64,000 bases of DNA from Episyrphus balteatus (lineage: Eukaryota > Arthropoda > Insecta > Diptera > Syrphidae): assembly GCF_945859705.1 (NCBI RefSeq), contig NC_079137.1, positions 76,158,277 through 76,222,276 of the forward strand, read 5' to 3'. The position numbers were made by a program, and so were the translations under genes. Positions 1-13,500 of the stretch are shown piece after piece. Within the stretch, counting starts at the first letter, position 1. The number at the start of each line of letters is the position of its first letter. The notes under the pieces were generated by a model. The model worked only from the letters and a program-made list of their open reading frames with translations. It ran no database searches and had not been told where the DNA came from.

Positions 1-354
1 TTTAAATTATTCCATCTTTCAGAATGCATGTGATTTATGCACCCAGACAACATATTTTAGTCAGTTACAAAATATGAACCAGTGTTGATTATCCTAAGCC
101 TTATTTTAAATGGCGCCCAACACACTGCAAGTTGAGTAAAATATTTGGCCGAGGATACATTTTTGACATTGTTTGACATTTGCCATGGCATATTTGGATC
201 CCTGTCCCATTTACAAAAAAAAAAAAAAAACAAATAATACAAACTACATCTGTTTGATCTTAAACAAAAATCCTTAAACTATGCAACGAAAATCAATTTC
301 ATATGCAAACAAGAATGGTTTAAAGTGCATTTATCCTATAATTAAAAAAAAAGA

Positions 355-1857
355 AGTTGTCTGTAAAGCCGATTTACGGACGATGATTTTACGTGATAAC
401 GTCGCAAGAAAACAGGTTGTGTGCTTTTGTTTAAAATGAGTCAATTGAACCGTTTATTTATTTCAAACAATCATAATTTACAAGAAAAAGCTAAACAAAA
501 TTACGTTTTTTCTTTTCTCATTTATATTAATTTTTTTATTTTTTATTTTAAAAGCTTACAAAAAAAATTATACCATTAAAAAGCCAAATATTTCTTCTAA
601 ATAATAAAACCATTTTTAAATTTTTACATTAATTTTATCTTCTCACGCTATTGAATCAATTTTTTTCTATGACAACCTACAAAAAATTGTATATCATGTG
701 AAAGCTCATTATTTCACCTTTCAAATGACGTTTCAATCTTATTTCTGCGATGCCTAAAAAAAAGCAAGAATGTTTTAAAGCCAACCATGTCGAAATTCTA
801 AACTGAGATTATGGTACTTCCCATACTGGTGACTGGTCTGGTCATGGGCAACAGATCTCCACAGGTGTTTTGAGGTATTTCTGAAGTTTTTTAATTTAAC
901 ATTGTGTAGCTTGTAGTAAATGTTCAGTTATTTGTGATAAATGAAATGAAAAGTAATATCATCAGGATACTCAATAAAGTTAAATCAAATTTGTATCTGC
1001 ACTAGATCAAAAGATATTATCTGTTGAAAAATAGAACTTTATTTAACCGTTATCTCAAAATTGTGACTACAAAATTGATTGAAATTTTGCACAGATATAG
1101 TCCTGTCTATTATCTATCTACAATATGAATTTCATTTATTTATCTGTTGAAAAAAAAAAGATAAAAATACAAAACTGTTAAAAAAGGTAAAAAAAACTTG
1201 GGACAAAAAAACTTGTCTTTCCCGTTTTTCGGTCAAAAATCATTTTAAAATATCAATTTTTTGCACATGTATGCGCACAATCATAGACTAAATGTTTTAT
1301 AAATTTGAGTTTTTTTAAACGCTACGAAAAATTAAAAAAATAAAAACTCACCCAAAAATACCCCAAAATAAGTAGGTGTTTTTCAAAAATTCATATTTCG
1401 AAACGCAGATACTTAAAAAAAATCCGTAGAAAACCCCTAATTGTCAAAAAAATTTCCCCTACGTCAAAAGTCTACTTCATGTTTTAGTTTTAGAAAACTA
1501 TTTATTACTTGGTTTTTGAAATTTTTTAGAATTTTTTTCAATACCATTGTCAGTCTTGTAATAAATTTACCTATCGATTAAAAAAAAATTCAACTCCTTA
1601 CATTGTCGCGTTAAATAGCCAATTTTTTGCAATTTTGTTTTACCCCTATTTACCCTATTTAAAGATGGAATTTTTTTAAAAATCCTTCAAATGTATACAA
1701 TTTTAGGTTATTATCTTTCAAATAAGCTATAGAAGATTTTTGTATCTCTAATAGTTTATTTTTAATTTTGAATTGAAATTTTTGCCGCACTGCGAAAGTG
1801 CGAGAGTGGAACGCTAGAAAATGGCGTCACTTTTTTGTGGTGGCTGCCATGGTTCAT
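355..1857 (+). mobile_element. Family A dispersed repeat, copy 1 (both ends present)
   Basis: The most complete copy of a ~1.5-kb family repeated in this window. The start GTTGTCTGTAAAGCCGATTT is shared with the copies at 38283 and 34981. The end, running to GGTTCAT, is shared with the copies ending at 18374 and 33254. Near the end sits a short hairpin CGCACT-GCGAA-AGTGCG (1786-1802). No long open frame, so it is non-autonomous. No clear terminal inverted repeat or target duplication was found. The 3'-end hairpin is reminiscent of rolling-circle (Helitron-like) elements, but the shared sequence runs about 55 nt past it, so class is unresolved. Confidence 0.8.
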
Positions 1858-4800
1858 ACATTTTGTAGCTAAAGAAATATTGTTTTGTACTGACTAAGAC
1901 TGTGAGTATAACCGATTTTTTTTTATAATAATGAAAATAAATGTACAAATATCTTCTCTTTGGTAGTCCTATATTTGAAAAATAAATACAATAATTAAAT
2001 TTGCCTTTAGATGTAAAACAAAAGTAAGAAAAATTAAAGCAACAATTTCACCAAATATTATTTACTACCTACTTACTTTAATAAAAAAATTAAACTGAAT
2101 AAGAATATATGATGTTATGATTTTTCTTAATAACCACCCTAAAATTATATAATGTATGTAAATATAATGGAATATAATTGTTATCTATATCTATTAACCT
2201 GATGCTTATACCTACTTAGTGGCCAGATATAGCTAGTTTTTGGAAATATCAGTGAAAAATAAAGTTGAAGATTTTGCTTCCCTGAATGGCTTTGAAATTT
2301 TTCTTAGAATTATTTTATACTTTTGAAGTTAAAATTGAAGTTTAAAATATACGATAACCTAAAGTTTTTTCTTAAAATATCTGGAAAAGAGCGTTTCCGA
2401 GTTGGGTTTCGAATACAAAGAACTTTAAAATTGATTTTTTTCTTAAACTCTTAAAAAAACTCTTATTTTTACACTGATAGTTGCAACAATTTAAGATACA
2501 ATTTAAATGAAAAGCTCTGGCACCTTAAAGTATGTATATCCTAAAATATTCCATTTCCACACTATATTTTGTTCCTATTCTGTTACTTTAAAAAACAAAT
2601 TAAATACCAAATAAAGAATTGTTATAAATACCGTTATTTAAACATTTATAAATAAAAAAAAACTCTAGCAATAAAAAATACCGTCAGAAAAAAATAAAAC
2701 AAAACAAAAAGCTTTATTACTGATTTGAAATAGAAATTAAAAAAACAATAACAATAACTATTAAAAGTAAAACAAAAAAAAAAAAATACAATAAATATAA
2801 AAATAAAAGTAAAACTAATAAAATTAAAACTGTAGTTTTATTTTATCTTTTCATCTTAACTCTAGTACCCATTATCAACAAAAAGTCTTTACAACTTTTT
2901 TTTTCCTTCTTTTGGTTTTTCAAAAACATAAAAATCCGCGCGCGTATCTGGAAAAAGTTGTAAAAACACAAATATAAATGGCAACATTGCAATATCTTTG
3001 GAAAATGAAAAACATGTTACACTCTCGCCATGTCTTCTTCTCTCTCTGTAAAAAGTTGCAAGAAAGATTTATGATCCTTTGATGTGAAACAGTTAATTTT
3101 TAATTGTCCAGAGCACAAGAAAAAGAAAAGTGATTAAAAATAAAAGTTCTTGTTGTCAGAGAGGAATTTTTCATTCTTTTTTTTTTTTTTTTTAGATATA
3201 TTTTGTAAATACCAAAAGATTGTTGCGCTTTCCCATCAAAACGTCCTTAATAAAGGAGAAGATTCTTTTTTTTTTACGTTTCTTTTGGATATAAACACTT
3301 CTTTGTGGGGAATTTGTCTTGTAAGTGTTTGAAATGTCCTTTTTTTCGTTGATGTTTGATGCTGCTGCTTGCTTTTAGGGATTATTTGTTACAAGCAAGC
3401 AGTCGTTTTTTTTTGACGATAAGAGGATACTTAATGAGTTAATAAAGATGAAAGAAATCATAGCTCTTTTGTTTTTTTTTTTCTTTTCCTGAAGTCCAGG
3501 AGAGTCATTTAATTAAATACTTTTGAAGAAAGTTTATTGGTTTTTTGTTTTATTTTTATGTATTTTTTTTTGTTTTATTTGTGTTAAGTGGATGAATGAA
3601 GTGAGGCAATATTCTTACCTGTAGATTAATTTTATTGAATTTATTTTTCTAAATTTGAAGACAATATTCTTAGAACTTGGAAATGGCAAGCTATAAACTT
3701 AATTCCTGATGATAAAAATAAACAATTAAATAGATATTTATTTAAGGAAAACAATCAAAATAGTGAACAAAAAATCTTGTTTATTTATGCAGTAATTTTT
3801 TTCAGTGAGGCAACACCTATTTTGTTGCATACTTTAAGGTCTTTATACTTGGCCACTTTACTTGGTTTCGACTCCCATTTATAAACGCAGAGCCCAAAGT
3901 CGAGTTCGTTCATCAGTGAACCCAGTGAGCAAGCCTTTTGATCAAAAGAGACCAGACTTTTCGCCTTATTGCCTGCCCAACCCTTTCGTGACGCAATTGA
4001 GGTGATGAGGTTATAGCATTTTTTCATATTGTAATTGGTTAGATAAGGGCATTTTAACAAGTGAAGCGTTTGGATGAAGAAGGGGGTAAGTGACATTTTT
4101 TCGATTTTCGGTTTTTTTTTTTTTGAAAAATAAGGATGCCTTGCGAAAACTTAAATTTCCGTCTAATCTACGTCACGCTACGACTCGTATTTTCTTATTT
4201 AGCGCTTTCATTTTTGGTGTAAAAGGGTTACTAACAACTAAAAACCGTATTATATGAGTGGAAGAATGGGGTAACAGCACTAAACTCCTTTTTGGGTGAA
4301 ATAAAAAAAAAAAACAAGACTTTTACGTTAGAGAAAAAAAAGATAAAGCAGCTTTCTGTTGAGAAAATAAAAAATTTAAAGGAACAAATGATGTTCATAC
4401 CAAGGGAACACCACTGGTTTTATGAAAAAGCTTTATCGGAACCATTCCAACAGAAAACAACTATTCAAAATAAAAAGAAAAAAAAAATGAATTTTGTTAC
4501 TTAACCCCTTTGTATTCTTAAAAATTCAAAATACTAATAAGCTTTTTGTGCAAGAAAGAGTTAACTGCTCTTTTTCTGAAAAATTTTGTTTTTTTAAATA
4601 TACCAAGCTACTCAGACCGAACAAAATTTTTTTTTAGGAAACAAAACTTTTTTATCAACTTAATGTAACTGCAGTCCATTCTTAATTGCTCAAATGGTCA
4701 TTAGAACTATGTAGAAGCGAAAAACTTGCCAATATCCTTTTGAAGTATTTTTTTAGGAGAGAATTCGTTGTTAAAAGTTTAAAATACCACTGCTTGCCGT

Positions 4801-5118
4801 AGAAGAATTTAAAAATTTACTGAATATAAAATGGCCGAATTTTCGGCGGCATCTCTAGTTTAAATTGGTACAAAGAGTGATAAGTTGTTTGATACAAATT
4901 GCGAGCGTTAGCGAGCAAGAAAATTTTTTTGAAGAATACACAAAAAATTAGTTCGCGCAATTTTTAATTTTCTAATTTGACACAATTTGATAATAGAAAG
5001 CTAAAAATATAACGAAATGTTTTACATAGGTAGGTACTTCACTCTGTGAATAAAAGGATACAAAAGTGGGTAACAAGCAACTGAAGATATCTCCGACAGT
5101 AGAAAAGATGTCGGAAAG
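1858..5118. other. AT-rich intergenic DNA
   Basis: Homopolymer-rich sequence without convincing exons. A minus-strand open stretch of 103 codons at 3785-4096 matches no family I know. A small hairpin lies near 3371. Confidence 0.6.
3371..3409. repeat. Small hairpin
   Basis: CTGCTTGCTT pairs with AAGCAAGCAG across an 18-nt loop. No sign that it is a microRNA precursor; the stem is too short. Confidence 0.5.
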
Positions 5119-5126
5119 ATTTAAAT

Positions 5127-6439
5127 CAGAGATCAGAAATAAATCTCAACCTTTTGAAAGGTTCCTTAATAACTCTTATTTGTCGTCATTTTCAATAAAG
5201 GTCATAAAATAACCTTTATTTTTAAAAATGAAAAATTTCGGTCAAGGTCTGAGAGAAACCTTTATTTTGTATTTTTTTATGTTTCGGTCAACCAGTGAGA
5301 TTTATCGGTGAGAGAAAAAAATAAATCTCATCTGCAAATGTATCAATTCCAAGAGACATGGGAGTGGTGCCATATGAAAGCTTATATTCTCAGCTACACG
5401 ATGGTGGTATAATCCGGTTTTTGGGTTTTTATCAAAATTCCGAGAATATCGCGTTTGAAAAAAAATTTTTTTTTTCGAAAAATCCCCGAATCTTTGAACG
5501 CTCCTGGAAGCTAAACCGCTTGAGAGCAATTTTTGGGAGTGATGCCAAATGATAGCTTGTGTCATGGGCCTACGCTTTGCACATTGTCATATTTAAAAAA
5601 AAAATCATCTTCCATGTTAAACCGCCACATCATGCCTATTTTTTCAGAATCGGGCTTAACTTTTTTTTGTCCTTTAAGTTCTCCCAGCTTGAGAACGCGT
5701 ACACCTACAAGGATGGGAGTTATACCTAAATGTAGGTTAGAGTCCCCGCTACCTTTTGGCATCAACAAAATTTTTTTCATTTTTTTTTTCAAAATTCCGA
5801 GATATAGCCGTTTGAAGTTGGGCCTGCGAAAACGCTTCTGGAAGCTGAACGCTTTGACCTAGATATTAGAACATCGGTCTCCTGAAATATTCGAAATTGC
5901 ATTGGTTGTGCTTGTCGTCCCAGCGACTCAAATCACAGTGGAAAACACATTTTCGTCTTTAGATTTTACTTTAAACGAAAAGAGATATTATCTTCGGTCT
6001 AAAGAACTTTGAGAGTCTATTTAGTTCATACATTATTTAATACATAAACTAAGAAAAAACTTCCTTTTCATATACATATATACTATTTGTAGAGGTCACT
6101 ACAAAATTCCTATAATCATCCTTTTCATATTTATTTTTGCAATATAAAGACATTCTTGACATATTCGACATTTTCCTTTGAATTGACCATTTTGGATTTT
6201 TATTTTCAGCGAAAACGGTTAAAGGTTGACCTTCTCCATTTATTTTTTTGTAAATATCTCAACCATTGAGACATATTTATGTATGTAAAAAAAATAAAAA
6301 ATAAATCTCAACCGATAACCTTTATTTTTGATTTTTTAAAATAAATCTCAAACCTTAACCGAAACTATTTAAAGTAATGTGGTCACTCTCAGAGAGAAAC
6401 CGATTGAAAATAAAGGTTGACTGTTATTTCTGGTCTCTG
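5127..6439. mobile_element. hAT-like non-autonomous element, 8-bp duplication
   Basis: Terminal inverted repeats CAGAGATCAGAAATAA (left) and TTATTTCTGGTCTCTG (right) differ at one base and are flanked by identical 8-bp ATTTAAAT at 5119-5126 and 6440-6447. An 8-bp duplication with CAG-starting ends is the hAT pattern. Inside are repeated AAATAAATCTCAACC/GGTTGAGATTTATTT-type motifs toward both ends and three degenerate ~177-bp tandem units. No transposase frame. Caution: ATTTAAAT is itself a palindrome, so part of the match could be extended terminal repeat. Confidence 0.72.
5357..5870 (+). repeat. Three degenerate ~177-bp tandem units inside the hAT-like element
   Basis: Anchors ATGGGAGTGGTGCC (5358), TTGGGAGTGATGCC (5533) and ATGGGAGTTATACC (5713) recur at 175 and 180 bp. 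CTGGAAGCTAAACCGCTTGA and CTGGAAGCTGAACGCTTTGA occur at matching places in different units. Confidence 0.65.
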
Positions 6440-6451
6440 ATTTAAATAGAT

Positions 6452-6545
6452 TTAACGGTAATATTTCAAAAACGAGATGTGATCGAATATTTCTGTCTTT
6501 GGATTCGAGTTCATCAACCCTTTGAAAAAGTATAGTTTAGTCTCG
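6452..6545 (+). repeat. Dispersed repeat R1, copy 1
   Basis: TAACGGTAATATTTC...ACGAGATGTGATCGAAT...GGATTCGAGTTCA matches blocks at 12658-12810 and 20023-20172. Starts directly after the hAT-like element's right flank. Confidence 0.55.
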
Positions 6546-6886
6546 GGACCAAAAACCTTGTAGAAATACTTGTGTTATTTAAAGGATTCTGAAAGAACAT
6601 TTTAAGGTGTTAACATGGTGCTTAAGGAAATGGTCAAAGAGACAAAAACTCGTTTTTTTTGAAAAATCCCTTACCAAACGTTGTAATGGACCAAACAATT
6701 TTTTTTCCCTTATAAAAACTTCATCAACAGCTTCTTTAACGATACAAAATTGGTAGAAACTTTAAGGGAGATTTTCATATAGGTAACTAAATTATTAAAA
6801 TACACAAACAAACCATTTGGTGCTGCACATATTAGACTTGTGTTTGTTTATACTATATATTTTGATTTTCTGAAAAAAAATTTCGG

Positions 6887-6919
6887 GGGGGGGGGTTAAA
6901 CCCCATAACCCCCCCCCTA
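6887..6919. repeat. G-run / C-run hairpin
   Basis: Eleven G's, TTAAACCCCATAA, then nine C's. The tracts can pair, and the G-run could form a quadruplex. Run lengths are prone to sequencing error. Confidence 0.7.
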
Positions 6920-7399
6920 AATACGGCTATGAATAGTCCCCTTTTTAGTTTATACAATTTCTTCCCATTAACTTATTCACAGAACTTTTAATTTTTCTGT
7001 AACATCCAATTATTTCCCAAGTTTCTTTCACTTCTGCTTTGTGCTTAGAATTTTAGTGTTTGGGGTGAACGTTCAAGAGTTTTAAGTATTGGCAACTAGC
7101 ATGCTTTATGCTATATCTCAATATCAATAAAATGAGAGTTTAAAGTTAAAATTTGCCTTAGTTTCGCATTTCAACCACCTTAAATAATAATTCTCCTTGA
7201 ATTCAACAAAGTCTGATCCCCCTTTCTAACATATGTATCAACATTAACTCTTCTCTATGTTACTAGACTTAAATATCATCTTTGAACAAAAGCGTTTTGT
7301 GAAAAATTAAGTTTTACGCTCTTCAAAAAACCCTTGCCAAACAATAATGCAAATGAAAGAAAAAAAAGAAAAGTATAAAACCCTCTTCAAGAAGTGAGT

Positions 7400-9350
7400 T
7401 TTGTATAATAATAATTGCCCTCTATATTTCCAAAACCCCTATTAAACACACACTAACACATAAAGAGACTATATATAAAAACTTACCAACAAAACGCAAC
7501 GCAATTATATCACTAACATAGGCACACAAGTATGCATAGAGATTTTCAATTTGGAACAATCTTCCACATGAAGTGAACTTGAAAGAAAAACTGCTGCTGC
7601 TTCTTCTTTCCATTTAAATCTGAACCAAGGCGCGCGGCGCATTCAGTAGAAAGAAGCTTCTCATCAACTTGTTCAAAAAAAAAACATACAAAACATTATC
7701 TATCTCTCTCTTTCTTTCTCTTTATCTTTATATAGTCAAACCTATAGAGAGATAAACATATCCCCCCCCATACCACCATAACAAGTCCTTTCTTTGAACG
7801 AGGCTTGAGGGTGCAGCATCAGTTTTCATATTTAAACCATCCAAACTGTGTATATATGGAGTCATCCTTCGTTGGGCGCCAACTAAGAAAAACCAAAAGA
7901 CCGAAATCAGGCCAAGATGCGATGCGATATGAGAGAGATGAGATGATGCCTTTCTCCACACAAACTGCGAATTAATTTTGCTTCAAAAGTTTTTCGAGAA
8001 AATCTCTTTTTACTTTAATATTTTTCATGCAAAAATCGGTGGGAAAGAAAAATATTTTTACCGCATGACTTTTTCCCGTTTCGTTTCGTTCCGCCCGTAA
8101 ACCAACAACAAGCCAACCAACCAACTACAAGGAAGTAAGTGAATAACTCTCTCTCTCGGCTTCTATATAGTTAATGGTTAAGATGAAAGAATAACCTTGG
8201 TTTAAAAAAAAAAAACATATAGGTACTTACTTTTATACAGTACTCCCATGCATATAGCTGAGACATGAACCTGGCAATTATTCTAAATGGTAATTCGATG
8301 TTATTGAAAGGAGAAGAAGCCATATTGGTTATGTTATGGGATGCCTCTACTTCAGCTAAATTCATGAATGGAAATAGTTCTAGAAGGTCGTTCCATTTTG
8401 TTTACTTTATAGGGTATAATGGGGGAAATATGGATGGTATCAAGGACACATCCTCCATTTAACCTGGTTGCACCGCGCTCGTTCTCTCTGGGGAATATGA
8501 TGGCCGCAACAACATTGACCGAGTCTGTATCCGAATGGTGTTTCCACAAGAGATTGCAATTCGAGAAGTATATTCATAAATGGTTTTGTGTAATGAGTGA
8601 ATGGGGAGCAAGAGAGTTATGGAACCAATCGAATTGACATCGAAAAAGAAAATCCAGGGCAGAACGAGGATGCTCTTGCCCTAAATGGACCAACGAACCG
8701 AAGCAAAATAATTGCAATAATGAAGTGGGGTTTTGTGTGGGGTGGTGAAAAACCCCCTCTCCCCCTTTTTCGCTATGATGATGATGGGTTGGGCGCAAAA
8801 GAGATGAAAATGATTTGAAAGTGCTTCTCATCTATGATTGGATTGAATGCATGATGGAAGATATAGGTAGACGTTAGCTAGGACAAGGTTGAGATAATGA
8901 CTGTACGACGACGACGATGATGATGATGATGATTATGGTGGCACATTCTGATGTTGATGGTTGATTATTCGCCATTGTACAGTTATGCAGCATTACAAAA
9001 TGGAAGCATTGTGTGGCTGCAAAATGTTTTTGCCCTTCTTCTTCCCTATGTGATGTGATATTTTATACCAGCAAAAGGAATATGCTCATGATGATGATGG
9101 TTTTAAGGAAGGTTAGTTTTGTGAGAAGTGCATTGTTATGCGAGGGCATATAAGGAATACAATAGGCAACCCGCCCGGTGACATAGTATATTTTTGAAAG
9201 TTTTACATGAGACCTTCAGTCTTTTGCTGGATGTTGAAACTTCATAACAATACACACTAAACGGTGACTGGATCACGGTAACAATTAAATTTTCCTTTTG
9301 TTCATTTGTCCTTTTATAGTTTAGCAAGTTGGTCTTTTGTATCAGAGTTT
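7400..9350. other. Complex non-coding stretch with simple repeats
   Basis: Less A/T-biased than its surroundings, with CT-rich (7700-7730), GACGACGATGATGATG (8904-8933) and other short repeats. Open frames overlap on both strands without a consistent coding signal. Could be regulatory DNA or an intron of a large gene; nothing specific is identifiable. Confidence 0.45.
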
Positions 9351-12300
9351 GAATGTAGGTCGAGAAATAAGGAGGTTTAAAGTTTTGAGTTCTCTTCGTC
9401 TTGTAAAACTAAATTTAAAAGAAGTTTCGTAAATTTTTTTTAAAGAAACCTCATTTATTATCATAACGTTTAATGATTTTTATCGCCACGTCACATTACC
9501 AAACCATAGGCGCTTTCCAAGGTGAAAGTTGGGCTTAACACTACCTTGTACTATTTTTAATTTCAACGGAAGACAGCACTGCCTATCAAAAAGTAACAAG
9601 ACATTTACAGCGACACAGATAAAAAAGTTATTGATTTAATTATTTTGAGGTTATAATTCTGTGATAAGTTTTTTGCAGATATTGTGATATAGCTCATGAC
9701 ATTTGTCCCCACATGATCAATGTAATGAGATGTCACATAGCCTATAGTCAGCAGATAAACAAGACCGTTTTAAAGATACCTCATTTGTCAAATTACTATG
9801 AGTGGATTAGATGTTATGATGGAACAGATGATACAAACACACTAACCAGTCATATGCATAAAAGCTATCCCACACCAACGACGACCGACGAAAAACTCAA
9901 ACCGACAGCGTTTCTGTAAGAAAAAAATTCCAAATCGGAATGTCGACGTTAAGGTGTGGATTTTTTTTTATACAAAAATTCTATGGTCAGCGTTTCTAGT
10001 CGTGCGTCCCAAGTACCAATTTAATTTGCATAAGGTTCAATGCAAACTATTTTTTGGCCTGTTTAAGAAGAAGGATAACTTGTGACGAACAGCGTTAAAC
10101 GACCTTATGGAAGCCTTTTTTCCAAAACGACAAAACATTTTAACGAGGCTATAGCTTCGCTAAAGAAACTATCACTGTCATTGGATGTTATAATAAGGCC
10201 TTATTGAGGTTGTTATAAGATGTTGAATTAATGAATAGAAAAACATTTTATTGAATTTAAGTTTTTAGGTACGTAATTGATACCACACATTTCATTTTAT
10301 TTACTTTTATTTGCAGAAATTAACTCAGTAAGATACAATACCTTATAAATTAGAGTAAAACAAAACATTGAAATAAATGCAATGTTTTTATTTTCGAATG
10401 GACTAGAAACATTGCATACTTTTAAGAAAATAATATTCAATTCTTGAAAGAAGAAAATATTGCATACTTAAAAGATAAAAGCATTGCATACTTAAAAGAA
10501 TTTCGTGGAACAGGTCTTATAGAGGATTTTTTACCCTTGAAAATACTAGGCTTCCTTAGAACGGTTCAAACAAGTCTTAAAAAAGACTTTCCAAAATGGT
10601 TGACTTGTTTAATTAAGCCTTTAACCAAATTAATACAAACTATAGCTTGCAAATTAAAAGAAAAATGGACCTTATGCAAGCCAAATTGCTACTTGTCCAG
10701 CCCTCGTTAGACAGCTTTAGCTCTCCTTTGCAGTTGTCGAAGTAAATTTTTTTTAAAAACATTTGTCCATTACAAAAGTTTCTTGAAGAACGATCATTGT
10801 TATATAAGCACTATAGAGGCGTAGTCTTCTCCTATAGTGGTTATATAAGCATTACTTAAGCATATTTCCACCTAATAGCTCTATTGTAACTGTTTTGAGT
10901 GACTTTTTACTACTTAGAGTGGGAAAAAGGGCGTTTATGGAAGGCTTCGGCTAAAAAGACGCAAAAGAATTCGAATGGATATTTTAAAGATAAGGAGGGT
11001 TTTTGAACGCAAAATGCAATAATTAGTAAAATTGAGTGTAATCACTTTGCTGGTGTTTCAAATACTTCCTAAAATGGTCATAATTGACAAACACTCTCAT
11101 CGATATTGAATTCGCAAATATAAAGCATCTTAGCAATACCCAAGAAGCAGCACTTTAGACACATTTTGCTCATATATATTGTTGACAGATGAAGTTTCTA
11201 TACACATCAGCTGTCAATTAATTTGTTTCTCAAATAATCTCTATACGTCAATATAGTTACTATAGTTTTATTTGCACATGCCATGCATTTACTGTTACTA
11301 TTAAGACACAACAGACACAAACAAAGTAACAGTAATTATGCATTTCTTTTGTTTCAAATTGACATCTATAAACTCGCACACACACAAAATCCTCCACATC
11401 TGACATATTATGGTTTTACTACAATGTTTTTGTTGTTCTACTCCAACTACTACAATAATACATGCCATGTCATGGTTCATAGATAAATAAATTACCCAAA
11501 ACAATTGTTTGGTAATTGTTTGAAGCTCTACGGGTAAGTTTGGACATTCTAGATTCTCTGACCATCTCATTCATTCCTCCCAAGAGAGAAAGAAACAGAT
11601 TGTGTAGCAGAGCATCAGCACACTTCATTGGAAATTCCACATAAGACCAGCAGACACAAAAGTATAATTTAGTTGGTCCTTTTGTATGAAGAAGGTAGTA
11701 GAAGTAGAATGCGTGTATAAATGTTGATGTCTAAACATCATTGTAAGCTAAGTTATTTGTGAAATTTGAATAGGAATCAATTTTGACTGAAAGGGGTTTT
11801 TGTTTGAATTAAGTTTAATTGAAAGCTTGTATAAGTCCTTACCTGTCTTTATAAGAAGTGTGCATAAGCATTCTATTACATATAGATTTTATAAGATAGA
11901 TACACAGGGTATGGGTAAGGTAATTTATAGTGAATAGTAGAATGACAGTACAAGGTTTCATTTCATTTATAATAATTAAGAAAGAGAGGGGGAAAGATTG
12001 TTTTAGGTTTAAAATGAAGTATAGTGTTGTTGATGTGTCACTTATTGAAGAGTATTTATTCGCTTGATTGCATTTCGCAGATGCAGATTTCTCTCTGAAT
12101 GGGTGTATTATTGTTTTGATTAAGAAGAAGAAGAAGAAGTAGTATGTTGGTAATAATAATCAATCTGACATCTAATTGCAATGGTATTGTTTATGTCAAA
12201 ATGTGGTTATGTTAGTTATTATTTCGATATAGTTAGCTGCCAATGTAAGGAAGTATTATTCTTATCAAACTGAGGTTAGATTTAATAATGAAGAAGGATG

Positions 12301-12657
12301 ATTTACAGATTTTCCAGTATCAAGGTGTCTTAACAAAATACGTATACCATTGTTAGAAATTAATTAGAGTAAGGTAATTTAATTCGATAGGAAGAATAAG
12401 TTGAGAATTATAAAAGAAGCTACAAATTGGACGTGGAAATAAAGGAACTAGAGAGGCATTTGAATATCTCTAGCTTCATTTTTTCACTTTATTTGGTATA
12501 ATTTGACATTAATAGGTCAATCTTGGGTTCCGAATTTCTTAATTTAAGAACAAATTACATAATCGAGTTCGAAAAAAAGCTTTGTTTTATCATTTATTGT
12601 CAAACTTTTTTTCAGTAAATTTTTTTCGGTAATTGGCGGAACGGGTATTTTTGATTT

Positions 12658-12810
12658 TCTAACGGTAATATCTCCAAAACGTAATGTGATAGAATTTTTC
12701 TGACTTTGGATTCGAGTTCAGCATACAAAAAACCATTAGAAAAGTATACCCTGACTTCTATAAAAAAAAAACTTTTCGATTAGTGAAATCGAATAGGGCA
12801 GAAAAAAATG
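12658..12810 (+). repeat. Dispersed repeat R1, copy 2
   Basis: TAACGGTAATATCTCCAAAA, GGATTCGAGTTCAGCATA, AAACCATTAGAAAAGTATACC and GTGAAATCGAATAGGGCAGA are shared in order with the copy at 20023-20172. Confidence 0.6.
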
Positions 12811-13476
12811 AACGGACTTAACATTGAATATTTGAAGATTTAAAAATGATATCAGTTTAATTGAAACGCAGTTAAAAAGAGACATATTTTAAATAAAAAT
12901 AGAGCCATTATTTAAATTTTTACCGTTATTATTAACAGAGTTATGAGCCAAAACATAAGGGAGAGTACGTAAAAGTACGCTTTTTTTTCATAACTAATTA
13001 AGCTCGCAAAAACGAATAGCTCGATTAAAGATTTAAAAAAAACTTTTTTCTTACTATTTAGACCCCAAGGAACAATTCGACATCAAAAAATCTGGAGTGC
13101 AAGACACTTCGAGTATTGTCGCGTTCAAACGACCCGTGTTAGGTTGTGCCATTTGCGAATAGAAACACAATCCGAAGTCTCCTTAACAGCGAATTCAACA
13201 TTTGGTGCGCGATAAGCTAGAGAAATACTAAGGTGTACTGACTTACACGTGTTCGTGTAACCAATACTTCATACCATTAGTTTGTAAGAATGAAGGGGTG
13301 TAAGGGGACTACAATTTACAGCTGACTCCCAACAACTGAGAAAAAAGCACTTGAAAAATATTTATATTTTGTGGTTTTTGAACAAATCAACTTAAAAGGA
13401 ATGTTATATGGACTATGTTACTATGCATTGCCCACATCAGTCGATTTACTTTTTTTTAAATTATAAATTAAAAAAA

Positions 13477-13500
13477 GGTCACTGGGGTGTATGCGTACTA
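13477..13500 (+). repeat. GGTCACTGTGGCGTATGCG motif, copy 1
   Basis: GGTCACTGGGGTGTATGCGTA followed by a T-run. One of six dispersed copies of the same ~22-bp motif in the window. Confidence 0.6.

Noticed and set aside
1786..1817. Helitron 3' terminus (hairpin followed by CTAG)
   Set aside because: In copy 1 the hairpin is followed by CTAG, but the shared family sequence continues about 40 bp farther in three copies, and the other copies read CTAT and TAAG there.
3371..3409. microRNA precursor
   Set aside because: The stem is only about 10 bp; a precursor needs a duplex of roughly 22 bp or more.
3785..4096. 103-codon minus-strand open stretch (..ITSIASRKGWAGNKAKSLVS..)
   Set aside because: Composition is somewhat protein-like, but no family is recognised, no splice partners were found, and a chance frame of this length is expected in 64 kb.
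5302..5862. Overlapping open frames of 76-109 codons
   Set aside because: All lie in the ~177-bp tandem units of the hAT-like element and have no transposase features.
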